A DNA stretch of 64,000 nucleotides, taken from assembly GCF_900142825.1 (NCBI RefSeq), contig NZ_FRCH01000001.1:310001-374000 (forward strand). The letters are read 5' to 3'. Made by a program: the position numbers and the translations under genes. The notes beneath the pieces are model-generated. The model was not told the DNA's origin and did not search any database. It saw only the letters and a program-made list of their open reading frames with translations. Position 1 is the first letter of the stretch; every line of letters begins with the position of its first letter. Positions 8,430-17,210 of the stretch are shown here, one piece after another. Source of the DNA: Rhodanobacter sp. OK091 (lineage in GTDB: Bacteria > Pseudomonadota > Gammaproteobacteria > Xanthomonadales > Rhodanobacteraceae).

Positions 8430-9248
8430 CTAGGCGACGCCGGCCTCGCCGGCTGTCGCAATATCCAGCGCGGCAAGCCGGGCGCGGATCTCGGTATCCG
8501 GTTGCAGCGGGCGGGCCGGCGGTACCACCACCGTATCCGCCATCTCGACCTTCGCCTGCGGCAGGTCGCCCAGCCTTACCCGCTCGATGCGTGGCTGCTG
8601 GATCGGCAAGGTGGCGCTGCGATAGATGATCAGCTCGTGATCCAGCGGGTAATCGCGCGCCAACACGTCGACCAGCACCTGCTTGTAGGCCGGACCGGTC
8701 GAGAAGCGGGCCAGCGACTGATCGCCGACCAGACCCACCTGCCACAACACCAGGTAGGCCGTTGGATCGATCCGGCGCTGGTAGAACAGCAGCTGGCTGG
8801 CCTCGAAGTGCTGGCAGCCGAACCGGCCCGGATCGATGCCCAGGTCCGCATACAGGCAATCCTCGGCCGAAATGCCCGGTTCCATGTGCGCGGGATAACC
8901 CTCGCTGCGGGCGATCTCGATGGACTTGTGCGGCGCCCAGGCGAACACGCCGGGATGACCGTAGAACACCCCACACACCCGCTTGCCCGCGCGCACCTCG
9001 GTCAGGATGGCATCGACCATCTGCCGGTACGTCTGCATGCGTGACTTGCCCTCGCGGTAGTACGGCTGCAGGCTGCGCACATCCGTGTGCATCTTGTTCA
9101 GCCACAACTCGACGATGCCGTCGGAGAGGCCGGCGAACACCACGTCCGCCTGCTCGATATGGCTGCGTGCCAGCGGGCTGATATGCGAGCCCAGGGTCAT
9201 GCCCAGACCTACACAGACCAGGCTTCCGGGTGTACGTGTTGCATCCAT
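8430..9248 (-). CDS. Borosin-type peptide backbone alpha-N-methyltransferase (cassette A)
   Basis: This protein belongs to the tetrapyrrole-methylase fold, but its closest recognisable relative is the methyltransferase domain of OphMA and SonM, which methylate peptide backbone amides using SAM. With the start at 9248, it shows GSLVCVGLGMTLG at 8-20, YYREGKSRMQTY at 63-74, YGHPGVF at 96-102, PGISAEDCLYADLGIDP and GC-HFEASQLL. Tyr64, Arg70 and Tyr74 reproduce the spacing of the OphMA catalytic Tyr66-Arg72-Tyr76. There is no C-terminal clasp or core, so it is the split type acting in trans on the adjacent precursor. An upstream ATG at 9284 is possible, but it adds 12 unconserved residues. The slipin gene ends 31-67 bases upstream. 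Confidence 0.85.
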   Translation of the reverse strand: MDATRTPGSLVCVGLGMTLGSHISPLARSHIEQADVVFAGLSDGIVELWLNKMHTDVRSLQPYYREGKSRMQTYRQMVDAILTEVRAGKRVCGVFYGHPGVFAWAPHKSIEIARSEGYPAHMEPGISAEDCLYADLGIDPGRFGCQHFEASQLLFYQRRIDPTAYLVLWQVGLVGDQSLARFSTGPAYKQVLVDVLARDYPLDHELIIYRSATLPIQQPRIERVRLGDLPQAKVEMADTVVVPPARPLQPDTEIRARLAALDIATAGEAGVA

Positions 9249-9314
9249 GTGGCTTGCCCGTCTGCGCAAAGAAGTGAACGGCATTATTCACTTGCCTTGG
9301 GCGGTTGCGCCAGC

Positions 9315-10091
9315 TCAGCGGGTCGACGCCGGGTCCGGCTTTGACGGAAACGCCTCCATCAACGGCCGGATCAGATCCAGCGGCAGCGGGAACACGATGG
9401 TCGAGGACTTGCCGTTGTTGGACATGTCGGCCAGCGTCTGCAGGTAACGCAGTTGCAGTGCCTGCGGCTGCTGCGACAGCATCGCGGCGGCGTCGCGCAG
9501 CTTCTCGGCGGCTTGCATCTCGCCCTCGGCGTGGATCACCTTGGCGCGGCGCTCGCGCTCGGCCTCGGCCTGGCGGGCGATCGCGCGCACCATCGTTTCG
9601 TTGAGGTCGACATCCTTGATCTCGACGTTGGCGACCTTGATGCCCCACGGGTCGGTGGCCTCGTCGAGGATGGCCTGCAAGGTGTGGTTGATCGAATCGC
9701 GCTGCGACAGGATCTCGTCCAGCTCATGCTGGCCCAGCACCGAACGCAGCCGTGTCTGCGCCAGCTGGCTGGTGGCCTGCAGGAAATTCTCCACCTGCAG
9801 CACGGACTTGTCGGGTTCCACCACGCGGAAATACACCACCGCATTGACCCGCACGGAGACGTTGTCGCGCGAGATCACGTCCTGCGGCGGCACGTCCATC
9901 ACGGTCACTCGCAGGTCGACCCGTATCATCCGCTGCACGGCGGGGATCAGCAGCACCAGACCCGGCCCCCTGGTGCCGGTGTAGCGGCCCAGCGTCAGCA
10001 CCACGCCACGCTGGTACTCCGGCAGGATCTTGACCGCGGAGAACAGCAGCAACGCACCAAGAACGACGAGCACTCCGACGAATCCGAACAT
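9315..10091 (-). CDS. Slipin / SPFH (band 7) membrane protein
   Basis: The 258-residue protein has one N-terminal membrane segment (residues 2-20) followed by a stomatin/prohibitin (SPFH) domain with [21 protein letters not shown] and the conserved [12 protein letters not shown] stretch. A charged helical region rich in Ala/Glu/Arg (about 170-215) should drive oligomerisation. It ends with an LPLDLI-type tail. A good AGGAGA site precedes the ATG. Slipins form membrane microdomain scaffolds and are usually encoded with an NfeD-type protease, as here, where the gene upstream on the same strand is NfeD. The borosin methyltransferase gene follows closely, so all may be one transcript. Confidence 0.92.
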   Translation of the reverse strand: MFGFVGVLVVLGALLLFSAVKILPEYQRGVVLTLGRYTGTRGPGLVLLIPAVQRMIRVDLRVTVMDVPPQDVISRDNVSVRVNAVVYFRVVEPDKSVLQVENFLQATSQLAQTRLRSVLGQHELDEILSQRDSINHTLQAILDEATDPWGIKVANVEIKDVDLNETMVRAIARQAEAERERRAKVIHAEGEMQAAEKLRDAAAMLSQQPQALQLRYLQTLADMSNNGKSSTIVFPLPLDLIRPLMEAFPSKPDPASTR

Positions 10092-10154
10092 GACGCTATC
10101 TCCTGTAAATCGGTGAGATTGCCAAAACCATTCCCTTGCAAACCATGCCCACCA

Positions 10155-11519
10155 TCACGCCGGCACAACCCACAGCAACAAACCCTGCCGGCGCACCACG
10201 CGCACCTGTGCGCCGGCCGGCAAGGCGCTGTCGCAGCGCACGCGCCAGCGCTCGCCATGCAGCATCACCCAGGCCTCGCCACCGGCGCTCACCGGTTCTA
10301 GCAGCTCGCCTGACTCCGCCGCCATCGCGACGTCGTTGAACTGACGAGCTCGCCGCGAACGCAAGACCAGCCAGACGATCAGCGCCAACAAGGTGGCCGC
10401 GCCGAAGGCAAGACCGCCGATGACGCCGAGATTGACGCCATAGCCCGGCACATCCGCCTTCATCAGCATCACCGAACCGATCACGAACGAGACCACGCCA
10501 CCGGCGCCCAGCGCACCTACCGTGGGATTGACCGCCTCGGCCACCAGCAGGCCGACGCCGAGCGCCATCAACGCCAGCCCCGCGTAGTTCACCGGCAGCA
10601 GTTGCAGCGCGTACAGTCCGACCAGCAGGCAGATGCCGCCGACGATGCCCGGCAACATCGCGCCAGGATGCATCGCTTCCATCACCAGGCCGAACATGCC
10701 GGCCAGCAGCAACAGGTAGGCGATGGTGGGGTTGGTGATGACGGCCAGGAAACGTGTACGGGCACCCGGTGCGTAGTTACGCACGCTTGCGCTCTTGAGC
10801 AGCAGCATGACGCTGCGATCGCCCACCTGCACCTGACGGCCGTCCGCCTGGGCCAGCAGATCGGCAACGTCGGTGGCCACGAAGTCGATCACGTGTTGCT
10901 GTGCTGCTTCGCTGGCGGTCAACGTGGCCGCACCGCGTACCGCCTGTTCGGCCCAAGGCGCGTTGCGCCCGCGCAACTGAGCCAGCGAGCGGATATAGGC
11001 AATCGAATCGTTCAGCGCCTTGTGCGACTCGGCATCGTCGCCTTCGGCCGGTTTGTCTTTCAGCGCGGAGCTGGCGGCAGCCGGCATCGGCGTGGTGCCA
11101 CCCAGCTGGATCGGCGTCGCCGCGCCCAGATGCGTGGCCGGCGCCATCGCGGCAATCTGCCCGGCATACAGAATGTAGGTGCCGGCCGAGGCCGCACGCG
11201 CGCCATCTGGCGCGACGTAGACCAGCACCGGCAGCTTGCACGCCAGCATGCTGGTGATGATCTGCCGCATCGAATCGGCCAGGCCGCCGGGCGTGTCCAG
11301 CCGCAGTACGATCGCCACGGCGCCGTCGTCCAGCGCACGCTGCGAGGCGTCGTCGAAGTATTCCGCCGCCGCCGGCCCGATCGGGCCATCCAGCGCGATC
11401 TGCGCCACCATGGCGTGGGTCACCGCGGGACCGGCAGGCGCAGGCGGCGGGGCCGCGGCCAGCTGCATCGAGGCCATGCAGAAAATCGCCAACCCGCCCA
11501 ACCAGGACCAACGTGTCAT
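10155..11519 (-). CDS. NfeD-family ClpP-class membrane serine protease
   Basis: After a signal peptide, the protein has a ClpP/SppA-like serine protease domain (about residues 35-235). LRLDTPGG and ARAASAGTY carry the likely catalytic Ser, and HKALNDSIAYIRSLA carries the likely Lys. Four or five membrane segments follow (about 240-390), with a C-terminal NfeD OB-fold domain (GEAWVMLHGERWRV). Archaeal relatives cleave the C-terminus of stomatin-like partners, and the next gene encodes a slipin. ATG 11519 is chosen over a GTG one codon earlier, and GGGAG lies at suitable spacing. A role in membrane quality control is the family expectation. Confidence 0.9.
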   Translation of the reverse strand: MTRWSWLGGLAIFCMASMQLAAAPPPAPAGPAVTHAMVAQIALDGPIGPAAAEYFDDASQRALDDGAVAIVLRLDTPGGLADSMRQIITSMLACKLPVLVYVAPDGARAASAGTYILYAGQIAAMAPATHLGAATPIQLGGTTPMPAAASSALKDKPAEGDDAESHKALNDSIAYIRSLAQLRGRNAPWAEQAVRGAATLTASEAAQQHVIDFVATDVADLLAQADGRQVQVGDRSVMLLLKSASVRNYAPGARTRFLAVITNPTIAYLLLLAGMFGLVMEAMHPGAMLPGIVGGICLLVGLYALQLLPVNYAGLALMALGVGLLVAEAVNPTVGALGAGGVVSFVIGSVMLMKADVPGYGVNLGVIGGLAFGAATLLALIVWLVLRSRRARQFNDVAMAAESGELLEPVSAGGEAWVMLHGERWRVRCDSALPAGAQVRVVRRQGLLLWVVPA

Positions 11520-11697
11520 CACATCGAACTCCCGGCGACATCAATGTCGACGCCGCCATCGTAGCGCGGACGATGTATACAAACCGATCATTCGTCGCTA
11601 CCGGGGTGCGGGTCCGGCACCGTCGTTCAGCGCGTGAAGAACGCCACCTTGGCCGGCCGCTTCCGATACGTCCCAGCGGCACGCGGCCACGGCCGGG

Positions 11698-12819
11698 TTA
11701 GGCGGCGTGCTCCTGCCCGATGCGGGTCGGGTGATCGAGGACGGCATCGACTTCGAACGCACGCCACCAAGCCGATTGCAGAACGGAATCGGGAGCTACC
11801 GTTTCGCCCGGGCGCGGCTGCACCAGCCGAACGCCCTGCTCCGCCGCCAGCGCGCGGATGCGCTCGGCCGGCTCGTCCCAGCGATGCATGGCCAGATCGA
11901 ACGTACCCCAGTGCACCGGCATCATCGTTCCCCCGCGCACCAGTTGATGCGCGGCGATCGACTGCTCCGGCTGCATGTGCACGTCCGGCCACAATTCGTT
12001 GTACGCGCCGCATTCGATCAAGGTGAGATCGAACGGCCCGTGGCGCTCGCCGATCTGCGCAAAGCCCTCGTGCATGCCGGTGTCGCCACTGAAGAACAGG
12101 CGCTCGCCTGCGCCGAGCACGCACCAGGATGCCCACAGCGTGGAGTTGCCGTCACGCAGCCCGCGACCAGAGAAATGCTGGGCCGGCGTGGCGACCAAGG
12201 TCAGCGGGCCGAAACTCGCTTGCTGCCACCAGTCCAGCTCCACCACACGAGCCGCATCCAGGCCCCAGGCGATCAGCCGCTTGCCCACACCTAGCGGCGC
12301 GTAGAAACGTTCGACCTTGCCGGCCAGCGCGCGGATGGTGTCGCGATCCAGATGATCGAAGTGGTCGTGCGAGAGTAGTACCGCGTCGATCCGGGGCAGC
12401 TGCGCCACCGTCAACGCCGGCGGCGTGAAACGCTTCGGCCCCGCGAACGGCAGCGGCGAGGCGCGTTCGCTCAATACCGGGTCGGTGAGCAGGCGCAGAC
12501 CGTCGATCTCGATCAACGTAGTGGAGTGGCCCAGCCAGGTCACCCGGAGTGCCTGCGAGGCTGGGCCGCTCAGTACATCGGCACGCACGGGCGTCACCGG
12601 CAATGCCGTACGCGGCTTGCGCCGGATGCCGCGGTTGATCCAGAACTCGCGCATCACGGCACGCAGACTGCCGGCGCGGGTATCGGCCACATTGCGGAAA
12701 CGACCGCCGCGCCATGCAACCGCGCCGGCGTGGCCGGCATCCACCGGTGCGCGATACATCCGCACGCGCCATGCGGCGAAGACCAGGCCAAGCGCAGCAA
12801 TGATCAAGCTGGTTACCAT
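11698..12819 (-). CDS. Membrane-anchored metallo-beta-lactamase-fold hydrolase (NAPE-PLD/UlaG-like)
   Basis: An N-terminal membrane anchor (residues 1-18) is followed by an MBL-fold domain starting VTWLGHSTTLIEIDGLRLLTDP and continuing with the zinc motif SHDHFDHL, then ATPAQHFSGRG, FSGDTGMHEGF and a late PVHWGTFDL. This order matches the family of N-acylphosphatidylethanolamine-hydrolysing phospholipase D and the related UlaG/RomA-like proteins. The true substrate is unknown. The gene is divergent from a TetR regulator, and two palindromic sites lie in the shared promoter region, so it is probably repressed by that regulator. ATG 12819 is preferred over the GTG one codon upstream. Confidence 0.85.
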   Translation of the reverse strand: MVTSLIIAALGLVFAAWRVRMYRAPVDAGHAGAVAWRGGRFRNVADTRAGSLRAVMREFWINRGIRRKPRTALPVTPVRADVLSGPASQALRVTWLGHSTTLIEIDGLRLLTDPVLSERASPLPFAGPKRFTPPALTVAQLPRIDAVLLSHDHFDHLDRDTIRALAGKVERFYAPLGVGKRLIAWGLDAARVVELDWWQQASFGPLTLVATPAQHFSGRGLRDGNSTLWASWCVLGAGERLFFSGDTGMHEGFAQIGERHGPFDLTLIECGAYNELWPDVHMQPEQSIAAHQLVRGGTMMPVHWGTFDLAMHRWDEPAERIRALAAEQGVRLVQPRPGETVAPDSVLQSAWWRAFEVDAVLDHPTRIGQEHAA

Positions 12820-12837
12820 CACGAAGACTCCGTCAAC

Positions 12838-12860
12838 AAGTAAACGATGTCGTGTACTTT
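12838..12860. promoter_or_regulatory. Putative TetR operator, site 1
   Basis: CAAGTAAAC-N6-GTGTACTTT is a near-palindrome in the divergent region between the metallo-hydrolase and the TetR gene. It repeats at 12877, with the two centres about 40 bases apart (about four helical turns). Confidence 0.65.
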
Positions 12861-12876
12861 ATGTCGGAACGCAAAG

Positions 12877-12900
12877 AAAGTAAACTAATCCGTATACTTT
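12877..12900. promoter_or_regulatory. Putative TetR operator, site 2
   Basis: AAAGTAAAC-N6-GTATACTTT has arms matching at eight of nine positions. It sits just upstream of the ribosome site of the TetR gene, where binding would block its transcription. It shares its pattern with site 1. Confidence 0.68.
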
Positions 12901-12913
12901 TCAGGAATTGCTC

Positions 12914-13522
12914 GTGAACCGCAGCCTCAACAAGCGCAACGCCATGCTCGACGCCGGCATCGCCGAACTCGCCGAACAGGGGCTTGCTGGCGCCAGCATG
13001 GAATCCATCGCCACCCGCGCCGAGGTTTCCAAGCGCACGCTGTACAAACATTTCCCGTCCAAAGAGGCCGTGTTCGAGGCGGTACTGTTGTTGCTGATCG
13101 AGCGTGTCGCGCCGCTGGGCAAACTGCACTTCGACAAAAAGCGCGACTTCGCCGAGCAATTGCAGGAGATCGCCGGGCAGGAAATGCAGCTGATCTGCGA
13201 TCCCGACTTCATCCGGCTGAGCCGCGTGCTGATGGTCGAATGCATGCGCTCGGAACAACGCAGCCGAACCTTGATGGAGCAATTCGGCGAGAAGGAACAC
13301 GGCCTGTTCCGCTGGTTCAGTGAAGCCGGCAGGGCCGGCAAGCTGGGCAAGCTCGATCCCCGCACCATCGCCGATACGTTCGTGGCGATGCTGAAATCGT
13401 CCATTTATTGGCATTCGGTGATCGCGTGGCAACCGCCGCCGGACAAGGCCATGCAGAAACGCGTCATCGACGAAGCCTGCCTCACCTTGATGAGCCGGCT
13501 GGGGAACGCCGGCGCACACTGA
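12914..13522 (+). CDS. TetR/AcrR-family transcriptional regulator
   Basis: The roughly 200-residue protein has an N-terminal helix-turn-helix (AGIAELAEQG, MESIATRAEVSKRTLYKHFPSKEAVFEAV) followed by a TetR C-terminal ligand domain. GTG 12914 is chosen because AGGA lies seven bases upstream; the TTG at 12908 is too close to that site. It is divergent from the membrane-anchored metallo-hydrolase gene and probably represses it and itself through the two palindromes at 12838 and 12877. A cupin gene follows 50 bases downstream. The inducer is unknown. Confidence 0.88.
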   Translation: MNRSLNKRNAMLDAGIAELAEQGLAGASMESIATRAEVSKRTLYKHFPSKEAVFEAVLLLLIERVAPLGKLHFDKKRDFAEQLQEIAGQEMQLICDPDFIRLSRVLMVECMRSEQRSRTLMEQFGEKEHGLFRWFSEAGRAGKLGKLDPRTIADTFVAMLKSSIYWHSVIAWQPPPDKAMQKRVIDEACLTLMSRLGNAGAH

Positions 13523-13572
13523 AACAGATCCCCTGCGGTCGATCTATCCATAACGGTCCATTGGAGACAGAC

Positions 13573-14028
13573 ATGCCCAAGATCGACGCGACTTCCGTAG
13601 CCCAGCGCAAGGGCTCGGGTTATCCGGCGCCGTTCGGGCAGTGCGTCGGCGAACGCGTCAAGCAGGCGCTCGGCCAGGCTGGCGGGCTGACCGATTTCGG
13701 CGTCAACCTCACGCACCTGCCGCCGGGCGCATGGTCGAGCCAGCGCCACTGGCATTCGCGCGAGGATGAATTTGTCTATGTACTGTCGGGTGAGCTGACC
13801 TTGATCACCGACGCTGGCGAGCAATGGCTGCGCAGTGGCGATTGCGCGGCCTTTCCCGCCAATGTCGCGGACGGCCACCACCTGATCAACCGCAGCGACA
13901 CGATGGCCGTCTATCTCGAAATCGGCAGCCGTCACGACGACGATACCTGCAGCTACCCCGACATCGACCTGCACCTGACCCGAGGGGACGGCGGTTTCAC
14001 GCACAAGGACGGCACGAAATACCCGTAG
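13573..14028 (+). CDS. Cupin-domain protein
   Basis: The 151-residue protein contains a single cupin barrel. The first motif is present as RHWHSREDEFVYVLSGELTL, and the second half contains GDCAAFPANVADGHHLIN. The His pair and Glu of motif 1 and the His of motif 2 are retained, so metal binding is likely. The start ATG follows TTGGAGACAG. Small one-domain cupins of this type include isomerases and sugar- or cofactor-binding proteins of unknown function. It lies 50 bases after the TetR gene and may be in its operon. Confidence 0.82.
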   Translation: MPKIDATSVAQRKGSGYPAPFGQCVGERVKQALGQAGGLTDFGVNLTHLPPGAWSSQRHWHSREDEFVYVLSGELTLITDAGEQWLRSGDCAAFPANVADGHHLINRSDTMAVYLEIGSRHDDDTCSYPDIDLHLTRGDGGFTHKDGTKYP

Positions 14029-14035
14029 ACGCCGG

Positions 14036-14647
14036 TCAATCCTGCAACGGCCAGCGCCCCAGCACCTGCTGCTGCGGCTGGCCAACGACGCCGTGGATCA
14101 GCGCGATGTCCTCCACCCGCCATGACACGGGCTCGATCGCCATGGGCTGCAGCAGCACGCCTCGGCTGTAGGCCAGCGTGACATGCGGCGTAAATGTCCG
14201 TTCCAGCTGCCTGCCCTGTCCGCTCAGCAATAGCGCGCGACGCAGCTCCTGCCACAACTGTTGCAGCGGCTCGGGAACCACCGAACAGCGCAATACACAC
14301 GGCGGCTGGCGTCCACGGAAACCCGCCGCGTGATCCAGCAGCCACTCGAAAGGCGCCATGCGGATGCTGTCCACCGCTGCTTTTGCGGCGGCGACGATAT
14401 CCGGGCGCAGCATCGCGTGATCGCCCAGGAAATGCAGCGTGGCGTGATAACGGGCCGGATCGATCCAGCGGGCGCGCAGCTCGGGGCACTGGAACCGGAG
14501 CGCGTCAGCCACCGCGGTGAGGCGAGCACGCACGGACTCATCGGGAATCAGCGCGAGGAACAGGCGATGGACTTCGGCGGGCCTAGCCTGCGCGTCGCCA
14601 AGCAGATCGAGCTGCGGGATGTCGGTCGGGGTTTGTCGAATGGCCAT
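14036..14647 (-). CDS. thpR: RNA 2',3'-cyclic phosphodiesterase (2'-5' RNA ligase family)
   Basis: This two-histidine (2H) phosphoesterase begins its conserved region with HRLFLALIPDESVRARL, followed by the first catalytic motif HATLHFLGD and the second HVTLAYSR. This is the ThpR/LigT family, which hydrolyses RNA 2',3'-cyclic phosphates. The ATG at 14647 gives about 203 residues; upstream ATGs at 14674 and 14701 are possible. The gene is convergent with the cupin gene, seven bases between stops. A more distant 2H protein is encoded at 26626-27297. Confidence 0.87.
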   Translation of the reverse strand: MAIRQTPTDIPQLDLLGDAQARPAEVHRLFLALIPDESVRARLTAVADALRFQCPELRARWIDPARYHATLHFLGDHAMLRPDIVAAAKAAVDSIRMAPFEWLLDHAAGFRGRQPPCVLRCSVVPEPLQQLWQELRRALLLSGQGRQLERTFTPHVTLAYSRGVLLQPMAIEPVSWRVEDIALIHGVVGQPQQQVLGRWPLQD

Positions 14648-14739
14648 CTGTTTATGATGCAGTCCGCAGCCCATGGGTGACCACTCTTTCCTCACAACCA
14701 TTACTCGCAGGAAAGGCGGGCTGCCTACTGCATGCGAGC

Positions 14740-15600
14740 TTATCCGGCCGTACCGGCCGGCTCCGGCATGGCACGCAGATGCTGACCGACCAGAGCCGTA
14801 CGGATCGCGCGCAGCTTGTCCTTGATCGTCGCCTCGTTGGCGGGGCCTACGCGGAGCAGCAGCTTCTGCCCGGCCGACAATGATTCCAATGCGGGATCGG
14901 TGTAGACGTAATAAGTCCTGGAGCGCGCCAGTGCAGGTGGTTGCGCCGGTTCCGGCGCGGTCAGCAGGTCGTCGATCACCACGATCAGCCGATCGTTGAA
15001 GTAGCCCTTCGGATAGCCCAGTTGCCGATAAGCCTCCTGGAACAATGGATACGCGCGCACGTACCAGGCCACCACGGCCTGTGGGTCGGCGGCTTCGATG
15101 ATCTTCATGTATGGCGCGTAGCGCCCCGCATTTTTTGCGCCGAGTACCATGGTTCCGCCACTGTCGTCCGTACTCAACGCGCCTTTCGGCGTATGTACCG
15201 GAAGCATGTAGGTACTCAACCCACGGCGCGGCAGCGCATCGATGGTGGCCACAATGCGCGCGATGATCTGCTGGCGCACCAGCAGTGACGTCAGCGTGTC
15301 GCCGCCGGCCAGCCTGGTGAGTGCCGACGCCGCATCGGCATCGCTGTCACCCAGCGCCGGCAGCGCCGCGGTCGAGGCGGTCGCCGGCTCCGCTTGCGCC
15401 TGTTCTATCGGGTGCTGGATCGGCGCGCTGGCGGCGCTGGCGGGAGTCGAGGTCGAAGCGGTCGAAGCCGGTGGCGCGACCGCAATCTGGGGCTCATTCA
15501 AATGCATGGCCTTGCGTGCCAGATACCCGCCTGCCAGCAGAATCCCCAGCACCACGATCACCGCTCCGATCCAGCTGCCCACCGATGTACGTCTTCTCAC
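14740..15600 (-). CDS. DUF3014-family membrane-anchored protein
   Basis: A GTG start at 15600, preceded by AGGAAAG, opens a protein with one N-terminal membrane segment (residues 8-28), a low-complexity Ala/Ser/Thr/Pro linker (about 40-85), and a C-terminal domain. That domain contains RQQIIARIVATIDALPRG-type and YPLFQEAYRQLGYPKGYFNDRL motifs characteristic of DUF3014. The domain should lie in the periplasm. The function of the family is not known. The gene stands alone between ThpR and a methyltransferase on the other strand. Confidence 0.85.
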   Translation of the reverse strand: MRRRTSVGSWIGAVIVVLGILLAGGYLARKAMHLNEPQIAVAPPASTASTSTPASAASAPIQHPIEQAQAEPATASTAALPALGDSDADAASALTRLAGGDTLTSLLVRQQIIARIVATIDALPRRGLSTYMLPVHTPKGALSTDDSGGTMVLGAKNAGRYAPYMKIIEAADPQAVVAWYVRAYPLFQEAYRQLGYPKGYFNDRLIVVIDDLLTAPEPAQPPALARSRTYYVYTDPALESLSAGQKLLLRVGPANEATIKDKLRAIRTALVGQHLRAMPEPAGTAG

Positions 15601-15834
15601 GATCTTTCCTGCCTCTGTGCCTGAACGTGGTCTTTGACTTGTCCACGCATGATTCGTTCATCCGGCAAGGCTTTCCCGCCCACCGAACCAGCGCGACGAC
15701 GCCATGCAGGCATTACAGCTAGGATGGTCGTGCTTGCGCTCCTCTTCAGCGTTTCGACGGTCATCGCCGTCTCGCTCCCACTCACGCTTCATCTCGCTAG
15801 TGTTTGCCGGGACGTTGCCCTCACGGGAGTGCCC

Positions 15835-16524
15835 ATGCCGGGCTATACCACTCGCGAGCTCGTGGTCCGCCTTGGCGGTCACGACTACCACATCCGCGCA
15901 CTGAGCGATCTGCAACAGTTTGCCGACCCGCATCAGCTGGCCGATCGCATCGGCATATCCTCGGCGCTGTGGAGCCTGTTCGGGCAAGTGTGGCCGGCAG
16001 GCCGCGTGCTGGCCGAGGCGATGTCGACGCATGACATTGTCGGCAAGCGCATCCTCGAACTCGGCTGCGGCCTGGGCCTGTCCAGCCTGGTGCTGCAGCA
16101 GCGCCACGCCGACATCACCGCCAGTGACCACCATCCGCTTGCCGAACCGTTCCTGCGCCACAACGCCGCGCAGAACCAGCTGGCGGCGATCGGCTATTGC
16201 GACCTGCGCTGGGAAATACCCGATGCCGTACTGGGCCGCTTCGACCTGATCATCGGCAGCGACATCCTGTACGAGAGCGGGCACGCCGATCTGCTCGCCG
16301 CCATGGTGCGGCGTCACGCCCTGCCCGACGCCGAGGTGTTGATCACCGATCCCGGCCGCGGCAACAGCGCACCGTTCACCCGCGCGCTCGCCGACCAGGG
16401 TTTCACCGTCGTCGAACTGCGCAGCCGCTTCGATGCGGCCGATGTCGCGCCGTTCCGCGGCCGCCTGCTGAGCTACCGCCGCGGCGACGTGATGGCGAAT
16501 GGCTTGCCGACGCGAGCCCACTGA
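15835..16524 (+). CDS. Class I SAM-dependent methyltransferase (lysine-methyltransferase-like)
   Basis: The 229-residue protein has SAM motif I as ILELGCGLGLSSLVL and motif II around ITASDHHPLA. GSDILYES fits the DxxY-type motif of the METTL21-like protein methyltransferases. The upstream WSLFGQVWPAGRVLAEAM also matches the conserved W-x-x-A-x-x-L of that family. The start at 15835 is chosen because ACGGGAG precedes it and the domain begins there; the open frame extends upstream without conserved sequence. The substrate is unknown but is likely a protein or small molecule in the cytoplasm. Confidence 0.8.
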   Translation: MPGYTTRELVVRLGGHDYHIRALSDLQQFADPHQLADRIGISSALWSLFGQVWPAGRVLAEAMSTHDIVGKRILELGCGLGLSSLVLQQRHADITASDHHPLAEPFLRHNAAQNQLAAIGYCDLRWEIPDAVLGRFDLIIGSDILYESGHADLLAAMVRRHALPDAEVLITDPGRGNSAPFTRALADQGFTVVELRSRFDAADVAPFRGRLLSYRRGDVMANGLPTRAH

Positions 16525-16699
16525 ACGGCAGCGGCCTGCCGATGCCGGACCAGCATCTCTTCGATAACAAAACGGTCACATGCCAGTGACACGGCTGCGA
16601 CAAAAATCAGACATCGCCGGTCTGCGCCCGCGCGGCACACCCGAACCGACCCGCTCTCCCGCGCGACCGATGACCGGCCGGAACACGGAGAGAGCCCTC

Positions 16700-17197
16700 A
16701 TGAAAACCCGATGCGTCTTCAGCACATCCGACCTGACCGCTGCGCGACTCGCCATGGCCGCAGCGCAGAAAGCCGGCATCGACGATGGCGATATCTCGCT
16801 GGTTGCCCGCGAGGACATCGAGCTGGAAAGAATCCCCGATCACCTGATGCAGGGACGCAACGATTTCTATCCCGCTGCGCTGCGCGGCGGCGCCTGCGGC
16901 GGTGGCACTGGCCTGCTGCTGGGGCTCATCGCCGTCGCCATACCGCCGCTGGGCGTGACCTTTGCCGGCGCCGCGGCGATCACCGTGGCGGGAGCCGTGT
17001 TCGGCAGCTGGATCGGCGAACTGGTCGGCTTCGACGTACCCGACGTGGTCAGCCGCAAGTTCAAGGATGAAATCGCCGCCGGCCGCATCCTGGTGGTGAT
17101 CGACGCCAACAAGGAACAGCTTGCCGTAGCCGAGCCCGCGGTCGCGCGCACCGGCGCCGTGCTGCTGCCATTCCACGCGCACACCGTGCTGACCTAG
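16700..17197 (+). CDS. Glycine-zipper membrane-associated protein
   Basis: This 165-residue protein starts at ATG 16700, preceded by GGAGAG. An alpha/beta N-terminal domain (1-60) resembles the general-stress DUF1269-like fold. It is followed by a Gly/Ala-rich hydrophobic stretch (about 68-115) with small-residue spacing typical of glycine zippers, then a C-terminal beta segment with RILVVIDANKEQ. It is probably peripheral to or inserted in the inner membrane. No partner is evident; it lies between a methyltransferase and the convergent ABC exporter operon. Confidence 0.72.
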   Translation: MKTRCVFSTSDLTAARLAMAAAQKAGIDDGDISLVAREDIELERIPDHLMQGRNDFYPAALRGGACGGGTGLLLGLIAVAIPPLGVTFAGAAAITVAGAVFGSWIGELVGFDVPDVVSRKFKDEIAAGRILVVIDANKEQLAVAEPAVARTGAVLLPFHAHTVLT

Positions 17198-17210
17198 GGC
17201 CAGAGATGGC

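Noticed and set aside
8430..9248. Annotation as a tetrapyrrole (cobalamin/siroheme) methyltransferase
   Set aside because: The fold is the same, but motifs YGHPGVF, PGISAED and the Tyr-Arg-Tyr spacing match borosin enzymes, there are no corrinoid genes nearby, and a peptide gene with precursor layout adjoins both copies.
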